From NCBI GenBank assembly GCA_000711775.1, contig ARYC01000828.1, positions 1 through 64,000 on the forward strand: a stretch of 64,000 bases of DNA, written 5' to 3'. The notes under the pieces are model-generated. The model did not search any database and was not told where the DNA came from. It worked only from the letters and a program-made list of their open reading frames with translations. A program made the position numbers and the translations under genes. Positions 11,605 through 23,100 of this stretch are shown here, piece by piece (position 1 is the first letter of the stretch; each line of letters opens with the position of its first letter). Origin of the DNA: Oxytricha trifallax (Eukaryota > Ciliophora > Spirotrichea > Sporadotrichida > Oxytrichidae).

Positions 11605-13231
11605 ATGTATAAAATGTTCGAATAAAACGATAGATCATTCGCTACTACAACCTTTGCTAGAAGAGTTCTGATGGTTGAACCCACTAATTTCTTCTTCAAT
11701 GAGGAGACATACGAAGACAACAAATTGATGAAGCATACCAGCATGGACAAGCAAGAGATATCTCAAAGAGCCATCGATTAATTTAAAAGATTCAAGGATA
11801 CCATTGAGAAAAATGGCATTGAAGTTAAGGTATTATATATACACTAATATTTGCAGGTATCTAACAAATTTTTATTTATGTAAACTTTAAATTCATATTA
11901 ATTTCTTTTGCATTTACTCAGCTTAATCCAGAGTTACCAGACTCTGTATTCGTTAATAATTGGCTTTTCACACATAAAAACGATGATTTTAAAGTAAGTA
12001 ATTTAGATCCTTCGGCTTTGTATCTATAAAAGATAGTTAATTTAAGAATTACAATAAGATATTAAACTACTAAATGCTAAAAAACTTTTTTAACCATTCA
12101 TTGATTTCCTTATTATAATTGACTATAAACATGATGAATTTATACTTACTTTTACTCACTTTAGATGGAATGGTTGTGTTATATCCAATGAAAATGCCTA
12201 CTAGAGAGAAAGAAAAGAATCCTTAAATTATTAAACAGCTTTCTTCTTAGTACTGAGTATTTGATTAGGAAAAGTCCTGATCAGTCACTTTAAATTTAAT
12301 ATTTATAACTATATTAATATTATATTCTTTAATTGCAATAAAATAAAATAAGCTTGAGGGCACATTTTCTTTGGTTTGATTATGATAATAGAAAAATATA
12401 TGTAAAGTTGCCTCCTAAATCAGATGCTGATTTACTCTAGGATTTTATTAGGAATTAAATGAGCATTCTAGAGCTAAGTATCGCAGTGTAGTATGGCATT
12501 TAAATATATTTTTTACAACAATTAATTGGGATTATTATCTCTTAGAACAAATTAAATGTGTGGAAATTTAACTAAAAAAATTAGTTAATTGAAAAGAAAT
12601 AAAATTTTGTATTGTGAATGGGTATAATTATTATTTATCTTTCAATAAAAATTATATATATTTACCTTTTGTCAAAATATCAAATTTTCATTTTAGGATA
12701 AAATATGTTGAACTATAATTTAACATAATTTTTAATTGATAAAATTTACAAATTAGTTTTATAAGAAATTAAAGTTACCATATTTTAATTATTTAACTAT
12801 AAGAGAATATTTCATTATATATATATATATATATATACCATCAAAACTCCGATGAAGACCCAATTAACCACACGAACGTAGTAATGAGCACTCTAAGAAA
12901 CCACATAGTTCTCAGCTCCAAGTCTATCTCTTCCAAGAAAGAAAAGGACAAAGTCTTGAAGGAAATCTCAATCAGCTACCTAAACAACAAGCCAAAAGAG
13001 CTCATATATAAATCTCTTGAAGAAATGCAAAACCATTGTGGGAATATCTTAATGCTGTCGAATAGACATGGAGAGGACTGTGTGGTTATGAGTGAGAGAG
13101 CTAGATAGAGCTTCAAAAGTGAGAATGTCAAGAGAATTTAAGACAATTACTGAAATATAGCTAGTGATATTCATACCATAGAGGTGGTTGGAGGTGGCTT
13201 AGCCAGATCAATGATTGCTGAGTTGTTTTGA
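11605..13231 (+). CDS. CtlX/arginine-deiminase-like hydrolase (amidinotransferase fold), split germline gene
   Basis: The islands in order match the family known in bacteria as CtlX (citrulline-utilisation hydrolase type). The first is RRVLMVEPTNFFFNEETYED (from 11605). Next come LPDSVFVNNWLFTHKNDD (from 11922) and DGMVVLYPMKMPTREKEKNP (from 12163). LEGTFSLVFDYDNRKIYV follows (about 12353), then NHTNVVMSTLRNHIVL and HCGNILMLSNRHGEDCVVM (12840 on), and finally IHTIEVVGGGLARSMIAELF before TGA at 13229. The NNW, GGG-ARxMIAE and CGN motifs are the substrate pocket and catalytic-Cys region of these enzymes; the usual Cys in GGGSARCM is Ser here. The 11830-11921 gap could be a GT-AG intron or an IES; 11990-12162 fits an IES with pointer TTT. 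There is an in-frame TGA at 13151 and a slip at about 12370. Confidence 0.75.
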
Positions 13232-13499
13232 GAATGAATTTAGGAAATGCTAGAATGTAGCAAATATCAATTACAATTGCATTTTGATAAATTTGATTAA
13301 ATTACTAGTATCAATTTAAATTTAACAGAAATCATTCATTATTTACATATACTCTCATAGATTTTATTAATCATAAAAATAGTTAAGATGCCTTGAAATT
13401 TAGTTTGTCTTTAACAGTAAATAACTTTTATAATTTAAAACCATTAATTTAATCATCATATATTAACAGAATATACTTTCTAATGCTAATACCATCTTT

Positions 13500-15830
13500 T
13501 CAAATTCTCTCCATGATTTTATTAATAATACTTTCCATGCGGGAGAGATTACCCTCTATGTTCTTACTCATCCTCTCAATTTTATCTAACTTTTAATTTC
13601 TGAACTACAATTGCTCTACTATATTGTCGTTAACTTCTTTTATTTCATAAGTGCACAAAGCCAATGTTGGCATAGTGTCATTAAACAACCGCATTTGCTT
13701 CTAATGATCGTATAATAATATTCATAAAAAATAAGATAATTATAGAAAATATTATTATACTGTGATGGTACGCCATCATTTTCTTCCCTGTCATAGTTCA
13801 ATTGCTCATTTCTTAGGTGCTCGAAATCATCCTACCCTGAAGTAACATCAGAGATTACAATATAAAACAAATATAACAGGCTTGTTTTATAGGTTAATAA
13901 TTAATATGATAATATAATTAGAAGATCTTCTTTTTCTTTGCGGATTTATCTTTATGCTATTTTGTCTATCTTTCTCGTTTTTGCTCTTTAACCTGCTGTC
14001 CTACCTATTTAAATTAACTCATAAATATTGCCAAATTTCCAGTGAATTAATATATAAAATACTTTTTCCGGCAGGTTAAGCCTTCGGTGGTTACTCCTAT
14101 CTTGAATAAGGTTAAATGATAGATCTGGCTATTTTCTACTCTTTTTAATTTTATTGTATAGAATTTCTCGAAGACAATTAAACTTTATTATTTGCCTAAG
14201 GGTCAGATTGAATTTTGTTTAAGTTAAGCATTAAGTTTTGTAAAAGATTTCTATGAATATATAAATATAGACTGCAATTTATGAGAAGCATAGAGACAGG
14301 CTCTTGCATGGAGTATTTCTTATAGGTGGTATTATCAGCTTCAACTTTCTAGTTTTCTCTAGTATTTTATTAAAGATCTTGGGCATTTGAACTACTCTGC
14401 CTACTGACAACAATCATGCTTGATTTCAATAGATCTTTATCAATGGAGTTTTGTTCCTACAAATTGCTAGATCTCAATGAATTTCTCTGTAAGTGCTAGA
14501 AATTTGCTGTTGCAGTTAATTTGGGGAAAACTATATAGAAAAGATTTTCTTAGAAACATTCTTAAAATATTAAATCGTTTGTGTACAGGTAGCTGTTTAA
14601 TTTTTATAAGTTCTAGCAAAGCATTAAAAATTTTAAAAGTCTAAGAATTTTATTTATCTTTGATGTTTAATTATTCACAAGATTAATTAAAAGGATTTAA
14701 TGAATAGAGATTGTTTAGATCACAATTCTAATTATTTTTACATTTCCTAAAAGTCCTATATTTAAATAGATGGGAATCATTCGCCAAATATTTATCTTAA
14801 AGAATATATAATCTCTTTACAATTAATTTAAGCCAATAAAAACAAAATTAATACTATAATTGTTTTTAAAATACCATTAATTAATGAAAATGTTTCCAAA
14901 TAAATGTTTTGATTATTCATTATTGGAATTATATGTATGATGAAATACTTTGTAAGAGATACAATTTTTTAATTATTTTATCATAATTTTAATTTTGAAT
15001 ATGTTTTTTTTTAAAAAATAATATCTATAATAAGCTAATCTTATATAAATATTCGAAAAATATGAATATAATATATTTACAAATACTATTATTTTTAATT
15101 GATTTTTTTATAGAATTTGGATATAAGCCACAGATTATAAATTATAATCATAAATAAATACGGTAAAAAAATTTGGAATAAATATGTACCTTCCTTAATT
15201 GTGAGAAACATTTGGACTGATTATTTGACTAGTCATCATTCTAAATCAAAATACTAGCTGCCTCTTTTTCTTTATTTTCTCTTTTTTCTATTTTTCCTAT
15301 TAGTCAGAGTCGAACTCTTCTTCATCCTCATCGTTTCCAGAGTCGTCATAGTCACTCACTGATTCTAACTTATTTAAAGCTTTGAACTTTTAGTTTTTAG
15401 GCACTATGCTTGCTGTTCTAGGGTTTTGGGGTTGTAATTGACCTATATATTAGTTATAAGAATTTTAATTAAACAATATGAAGATAGGAGGCATTATGTC
15501 ATAAATCCATAGCTAGATCATTCGGTAGTAAAAGTTAAGAATTATCATTCTATTATTGAATTTACTGCGATTCATCATCCCTTTAAACCACTCCATTTTT
15601 AAGTGAGGAAATCATTTCCAGTTTCTTACGACTCGCCTTGGCTCTTGATATGAAGTTATCAGCGTTCTCTTTGAGCGTTTCTTCCAATTAGAGAATTAAT
15701 TCAGAGCGTTCTTATTCTGAAAAAGTGAATTATTCTTCAGGGCTTTGACCATCTTCTCCATATATCGCTTTTTGACTTCTTAGATCTGCTTCTGATGATG
15801 TCTCCTTCTTTTTAAATCAGTATTTATCAT
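13500..15830 (-). CDS. probable C-terminal tail of the minus-strand channel gene
   Basis: Read on the minus strand from 15830 down: DLKRRRHHQKQIQEVKKRYM and an overlapping frame ELILQLEETLKENADNFI (coiled-coil-like); an acidic patch (SDYDDSGNDEDEEEFDSD); ENADNTTYKKYSMQEPVSM-type and Lys-rich islands (KEQKRERQTKQHKDKSAKKK); finally NLSRMESIINKIMERI before TGA (13500-13502). IESs separate the islands, including about 14565-15185, where I see nothing. A pointer ACT could join this tail to the CNBD island ending at about 17158 (FKEIET then DLKRRR). I infer that it continues that gene, but it could be a separate one. Confidence 0.5.
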
Positions 15831-15964
15831 TTAAAAAATGCATTTCAAATGGCAAAGTTTGATTTATATTCTATTCAAAATAATGTTAGCTTAAATTTTA
15901 GCAATAAAAATCTAGTATTTTTCGTTTAATCACTATATACTTAGACTTATGTTATGTATTTAAT

Positions 15965-17023
15965 CAACCGTCGGCAGTTTTCAAAAAGTGCCGACGGTTG
16001 CTGCCGATTTATGTATTAACCTTATAATATGATATACTGATAATTAAATAATTAATATTAAGCGAATTAATTCAGAATGTGGAAATTTGAAAAATAAAAT
16101 ACGAATCAAATAACAGCATGTGTAACAACCATGTATTTTGGTAAGCTTTTAATATTGTAGGAATACATTTGATTTGGAAAAATAAATAATAATTAATTTA
16201 CAAATAATTATAAATCGTGGCAGTTAACTTTCTGGAAGCCTAAACAATATGGTATTTTTTCGATAGGGAATTCAAAATTAGCTAACTTTACTATTAGTGG
16301 TACCCCTCTATCGCATCTTTAAAGCGAGATAACTCGACTTGAATTAAAGCATTAAAATAAACTAAACAAATCACCCAAAATTAAAGTCGAGTTATCTCGC
16401 TTTAAGGATGCGATAGAGGGGTACCACTAATAGTAAAGTTAGCTAATTTTGAATTCCCTATCGAAAAAATACCATATTGTTTAGGTTTCCAGAAAGTTAA
16501 CTGCCACGATTTATAATTATTTGTTAATTAATTATTATTTATTTTTCCAAATCAAATGTATTCCTACAATATTAAAAGCTTGCCAAATACATGGCTGTTA
16601 CACATGCTGTTAACTTGATTCGTATTTTATTTTTTAAATTTCCATATTTTGAATGTATTCGCTTAGTATTTTAAACATAAAATGAAAAGAATTCAGGATT
16701 CAAAAATCAATAAGAACATACAATAATCCTTATAGATCTGTATTAATCTGTAAAGAATTATAAATCTAACATAAAAGTTAATAAATATAATTAATTATCC
16801 GTAAAATTATAGTTATTAATTGGTTTTCTAGAACAATAACTATTCTATACAGACTACAATAGATCTTAAAGGACTTCTGATATCTATCATGAAATTTGAT
16901 TCTTGAACTTAAAGTATTATCATTTATTTATGATGGTAATTAATATATTATAATATCTAATATTTACAATAATTATCAAATCGCAGCAACTTGTCAGCTT
17001 TCTTTAAAAACTGCCGACGGTTG
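15965..17023. mobile_element. hairpin-capped element HE2 with a nested palindrome
   Basis: The ends are hairpins: CAACCGTCGGCA...TGCCGACGGTTG (15965-16000) and CAACTTGTCAGC...GCCGACGGTTG (16987-17023), each followed inward by TTGCTGC(C)GATTT. The family is that of HE1 (5512-5954). The foldback element at 16055-16670 is inserted in it, which accounts for its greater length. It lies in a probable IES of the minus-strand channel gene. Confidence 0.65.
16055..16670. repeat. palindromic foldback element, family P (copy P1)
   Basis: Two arms of about 290 bp (about 16055-16340 and 16378-16670) are near-exact inverted copies around a short spacer. From the outside in, each arm carries AACAGCATGTGTAAC, then ATATTGTAGGAATACATTTG, then GTGGCAGTTAACTTTC, then GGTACCCCTCTATCGCATC, then GAGATAACTCGACTT. 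The same ordered boxes occur at 35.4-36.9, 38.5-39.0 and 48.8-49.2 kb. No ORF. It is nested in HE2. Confidence 0.75.
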
Positions 17024-17157
17024 GAAATTTGAATTAATTATGAATGTTTAATATATAATAGAGATTAATGGATACCTCCATTTACATTTAATATAAGTTA
17101 TATGATATTATAATAATTTTTATCAACGACATGGTTTTTATATATTTAAGTCTCTAT

Positions 17158-20100
17158 TTCCTTGAAGTATTTCAATATGTATTTTAACTCTTTTGTACCT
17201 ATAACTAACAAGTGGCATTCAGAATAAACAATGGCTCTGCCGTCTTTACCTAACTTTCTGTATCTCTTAATCAATATTTCCAAGTCCCCAAAGTAAAAAA
17301 CTTCCAGTTACATATTATTGCTAAAGTATAACTGATTTGGGGAAATTCAAAAATAAAAATATAACAGTATGTGTAATTAGTATTAACTGCCACTAATAGA
17401 TAAGCTATTAATTGTAATTTGATTTAGTGCACTTTTAAATTTAAATAGCTATAATAATTATGACAAAATTGTACATTATACATTGTACAGTTTCATAGTA
17501 TTTTCTTTTTAAAAATTAAGGCGTACTTTCAGAATTGTACAATCTACATTGTACAGTTTCATAGTATTATCTTTCTTTTAATATTAAAATTGTACAAATC
17601 TGTGCATTGAGATGAATTAGAGTCAGTATTATAAATATTAAAAATGAAAATTATGATTAGTCAAATGAGTGACAATTAGGAACTAGATATGGAGGATTCG
17701 TTCCGAAAAAAAATACATAAATAATTAGAATGGAGAAGCAACTAAAGGAGAGGTCAGACCTTCAACAAAGGAGAAACACATTTTTCTTTTTGCCATTAAG
17801 ACCGAAGAAGATAAAAATGCACACCTAAATCGACAGAAGAGTCAGTTAGACAGAAAGTCATTCGAGACGAGAATGCTGACAGCAGAGTTCACAGAGGCCA
17901 TGATTAGAGAAGATGAGAAGTTCCCCTTCAGTGAAGTGGAGCTCGCTATGTACTTTCAGTAAAGATTGGCTGCAGATGGGGACGCAGAGTTGATGCAGGA
18001 CGAGGAGACAGTAATTGAAAATACATATGTGGACACAAATGACAGCAAACCCGAAGTCAAAAAGTGATCAATACAGTCAAGAAACTAGGGAGATTACACT
18101 TTTCATTTTACATTTGCATAATTAATTAATAATAATGACTCTAATTAATCTCAATGCACAGATTTGTACAATTTTAATATTAAAAAAAAGATAATACTAT
18201 GAAACAGTACAATGTACATTGTACAATACTGAAAGTACGCCTTAATTTAAAAAAAGAAAATACTATGAAACTGTACAATGTATAATGTACAATTTGGTCA
18301 TAATTATTATAACTGAATTAAATTTAAAAGTGCACTAAATCAAATTACAATTAATAGCTGATCTAATTAGTGGTAGTTAATACTAATTACACATACTGTT
18401 ATATTTTTATTTTTGAATTTCCCCAAATCAGTTATACTTTAGCAATAAAGGGGATATTCACTTAAACAGGACTTTCTCCTTCATTGACGTAATAGCATAG
18501 CTTGAATCTCCCTTTCTATATAAAGAAAACCTCTTCAGGGTTATCTCCTTAAGAATAAAGAATATCTTTCGAGTACACCTTCATTGGCTTCAGTGCAGGC
18601 AGGAAAGACCATTAGAAATAAGAGTATTTCTTGTTAAAGAATTTGGCTAAGGTGGCAAACACTCACCCCCCTAAGGTATACTTTCTTTTAAATATGTACT
18701 CTAATAGAACTCGTACTCCTGAGAAAATTTTTCGCAATGACTGATTGTGGTCGGCTTTTAGTTTTCGAGATAACACACTGGCTTAGTCTAAAAAATTATA
18801 TAAAAAATATTAAAATTTGGCTTTGAAAATTTTCGAAATTTTTTAAAAAACATCTTTTTAGCATAATTTCATAAATTTTCTTGTATTTAGATGATATTTT
18901 GAATAAAACTTGTTAGAGCTCTGGTTTACTATATAAATTTTAAGCTAAAATTAATTTATAATTAGGATAACTGATGATCTTTGTAGACCAGAGCTCTAAC
19001 AGTTTTTATTCAACATTTATTTCAAAACATCATCTAAATACAAGAAAATTTATCAAATTATGCTAAAAAGATGTTTTTTTTTAAAAATGTCGAAAATTTT
19101 TCAAAGCCAAATTTTAATATTTTAAATATAATTTTTAGACTAAGCCAGTGTGTTATATCGAAAACTAAAAGCCGGCCACAATCAGTCATTGAGAAAAGTT
19201 TTTTCAGGAGTTCGAGTTCTATTAGAGTACATTTTAAAAAAAAGTATACCTTAGGGGGTGAGTGTTTGTCACCTTAGCCAAGAATTTAACTTTTTTCTAT
19301 AGTATCTGAGTAAGTTTGCTTCACCACCTTTGCTCTTAGAGTACTGTGCAGTCCATTAAGCATTTACCTGTTGTCACAAAGGACTATATTGTTGGCGTTG
19401 TGTTATTAGGAAGTTTGGTACTTTTTGCGAAACCTGTCAGTGTGTTCAATTTTTCGCTAAATTCACTTGCCTTGATATCAATTCAAATTTATAATATAGT
19501 TGAAAAAAATTCTTATTTACTAAAATAATATTCATTATTTCTATGAATTATAGTTTTAAATGAATTTGAATATATTTAATAATCAATCGTTGAAATAATA
19601 ATACTCTTTAAATAATAATAATTCTAAGACAAATTATTCTTAAATAAGTAACTGGATTAAATATTTTGGTTTAGAAAATCTAGACTAATTATAAAAAGGA
19701 GGTCAAAATAATTTTTTAATCTCAATGATATTATCTTATTTCAAGTTTTTCTAATCATATTAGACATCACAATTAGTATGATATGATTAAATGAATGAAT
19801 TTGGTTAATACATACTTTAATATCTGCAAATAACCTATAGTGAAGGAATAAAAGGCAACTCCAAAGATCATCCATAATAAAAAGTAGACTTTCAAGAGTA
19901 GTAGATCCCTACACATCTCCTTAATCCACAGTAGTTAGTGTTTAAAAAGCCCAATACATCGCAGTGGTATACTAAGTGAAATTACTTCAATTATTTTTCA
20001 TTTCCTTATATCAGAGAAAACATTATCACAAAAATGAAGAATACTATAAACTTATTAATTAGTGTCATCTTTTAGCTTCTTTTAGACTACCCAGGAATCT

Positions 20101-23100
20101 GGGTCAAAATCTTTGAAGGAGGCAACCATAAAATAAAAGCAAGAGACTAAATGCACCAAGAATAACACTTTGACAGAAATTGTTATCATTTTCATATAAA
20201 CCAGGTTTAGCTTCAACTGATCGAATAACTTCTTGCTTGAAATATTATTCAATGATAAATATAAATAAGTTTAAAATTGAGATATACAACCATTAAGAAT
20301 GCCAAAATTAATTATAAATTCATATTGATGTTGGGGGTTATACTTCAGGAGTCTCATCATTTTGAATAGTCTAAGAATTCTAAGCAATTCATACAATCTG
20401 GGAAGTCTCGTCAATTTAAACAATTTACTGTATTTCAATGAGTTTTTTGTCTATCCAGTATTTAACTATACATATATCAATAATGTGTAGATAGGTATAA
20501 GATAATATAAAAAATCCAGAGTAGTGGTGCCAGTAGTGGTATTTTATGCTAAAAATTTAATAGTAGCTCCACCAAAGGTGTTTTGAATGTCTAACATTCT
20601 ATTACCGGCACTTCCATCAATAGCGCTTCCATCAGCTGGAACTACTTCATTATTACAGGATTACACAAAGACTCCGTTATGAAAAAGAATTTTTAACTAA
20701 ATATAAATAGCTTATATACTGAAATCGCTTGTCAATATAATTTTGATATTATACCATCAACACCAGAACTGAAATCCAAATATTGAAAAGGTATGCATGA
20801 AACAAAATCAAACAGAAACCAAATCATTACTTATACTTTCATTTTACATGATTTAATGATAGAAATATTGTTATTATTATTTACTATATCATAGTCTCTT
20901 TATATATATAGGTTTGTGAGTAGGCAATTTTAGTAAGTCTGAATTCTACATTCTTCTAATTGTCCTCATAAGCACTGATGAAATTAACGATGATATCTAT
21001 GATAAAGAGGGAGCCAATGCCCAGTTCTATTTTGTTCATTAAGTCTGTAGAGTCCTCTATGAATGCAGTTTTGTAGGGTATACTTACTTTTAAGATGTAC
21101 ATTTTTTTTTCTTAGTGTATAGCAAGTTAGAAACTTATTAAATTACCGTTAAAATTTAAAAGGGTAAATAGGTACCAGTATAGATAACAACGAGCATCAT
21201 AACCTTATTCCAAATATTCTTAAGTCTATCGTATGGAAACAGCACAAAAGACAGTGGCTTCAATTTATCCTACTCATTTAAATAATCATGTTTCTTATCC
21301 GACCCATAAAGATATATCCTTCGATTTAAATCACCAAATATTTCAATTACTTTCACGGCTCCTCTGCCTTTAGCTAGGGCGTTCTGCCATAGTTCTACTA
21401 CTCGGTTAGATTACTCATCGTCGTCCATTGCCAGAAGCATTTCTTGGCAGTCTAAATCTGAGTCGCCGAAGGTGAAGTTAAAAGAGTCATTCAGGGTTTC
21501 CTTCTTCTTGGGACATAATATTTTAGGAGTAAATTTAAGAATAAATTACAAGTATGAACGTGCTGTTTGCATCATAATAATGTGAAATTTCATGCACAGA
21601 TATAGAAGCATTTTAAGTTTAGATTAAATGATGTCAAATTATAATTAAGAACACCTGCACATCTTTCGGCAGAATCTCTTGATCTTCATAATCTAGGCCT
21701 CAGTCTCATTCTCCAATAAGTCAGCATCAGGGTCTCTTATCATAGTTGTCATTGTGCGATATTTCCTCTACTAGTGACCACTCCTCTGCCTCATGATTTA
21801 TTAATCACCAAAATAATTATAATATCGATATACAAAAAAGATAATAAGTATGTGAAGTTCAAATTAGTTCTATTTTTGATGAGCCCAAAATATTAATTAT
21901 CTATCTAATGATAATAGAGAGGCTTCCTTGATGTTATCTTCCTCCTCAAGAATGTCTTCGACATCTGGCAGAGAATCAGCATCCTACACATACTACAAAA
22001 TCATTAAAATACTCTAATTTAACTCATTGGTAATAATTTATTACATATTAAAATCATTGAAGCTATATTAGAACGAGATTACGCGAAAGACTGTTCTATG
22101 TTCTCCAATATGGGATTTGTCACATCGTTGTTAAATTAAGTATATTTATTTAATTATTTATATCATATATTGAAGTATTGAAGTTAGATTGCTATTGAGT
22201 GAATTGACCAGTGGCAGGATTCACAGTCTAAGCTACAGACATCAACTGATTTCTCATGCCTGATCCATTCATTAACATTTAAGCATTTAAGCATTTATTC
22301 TGCCTCAGTTTTGCTGCTTATTACTATTTATAAATACTTTGCTGTTGTTCGTGCGTTATGGTTTTAAAGTATATGAGACGTTCCTCAGTTATTAAATTTA
22401 ATAGGAACTTATACACATTTTAGTAATTTAATAGTAAAAGAAGGAAAAGTTTAATTTATTGCAGTTACTTTGAGGTTGCTGGTAGCCATTATGATCGTAC
22501 TTGCTGATGATATTTTCCATTTGCTGTTCATACTCCTCATCTGGCGCTAGAGAATTCAAAGGCATAACTTTCCTATTATTTTTCGAAGAATTCTCTTGGC
22601 CTTTAAGAAAATATTTAATAAAAATATAAACCAATTATGATAAAATGTATAATTATGGTATACTGCAAACAAGTGTTATCTCACTTATTTATATAATATT
22701 AAATAAATAAGGGAAAATAGCTTTAAGCTTAATGATATTATAATAAGAATATATACCCAATGGTATGGTAATTATAAAATAATTATCCATATAAACTTGG
22801 ATAAAATTTCCCTATCACATTTTGATTGAACAATTTTATTTTTAAATTGACATAAATCCTTTACCATGGGATGGCTACTTTTGAAACATCATCTGGCCAC
22901 TAGAATTTAGCTTAATAGACTGATCTTTGGCGGATTTTATTTAAAGCTGAGAAGTATTCATATCCACTCTGGGGTTGCCAGTCAGGGAGTTGCCCAGCTA
23001 GTTAAAATTTTGCAAATTACCATTCATTTAATTGTTGTTTAGTAGCTCACTATCAAGCCAGTTGTCTCTTTGCACTGGATTAAATATAAAATTACACTTT

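Noticed and set aside
15421-15440. Telomere-like GGGTTTTGGGGTTG
   Set aside because: It lies inside a coding island of the minus-strand gene (reading Pro-Gln-Asn-Pro) and has no TBE repeat behind it.
20515-20690. Gly/Thr/Ser-rich segment between channel islands, first taken as foreign
   Set aside because: An S3-like island (IPFQYLDFSS) lies just upstream and S4 just downstream in the gene, so it is more simply an extended S3-S4 loop.
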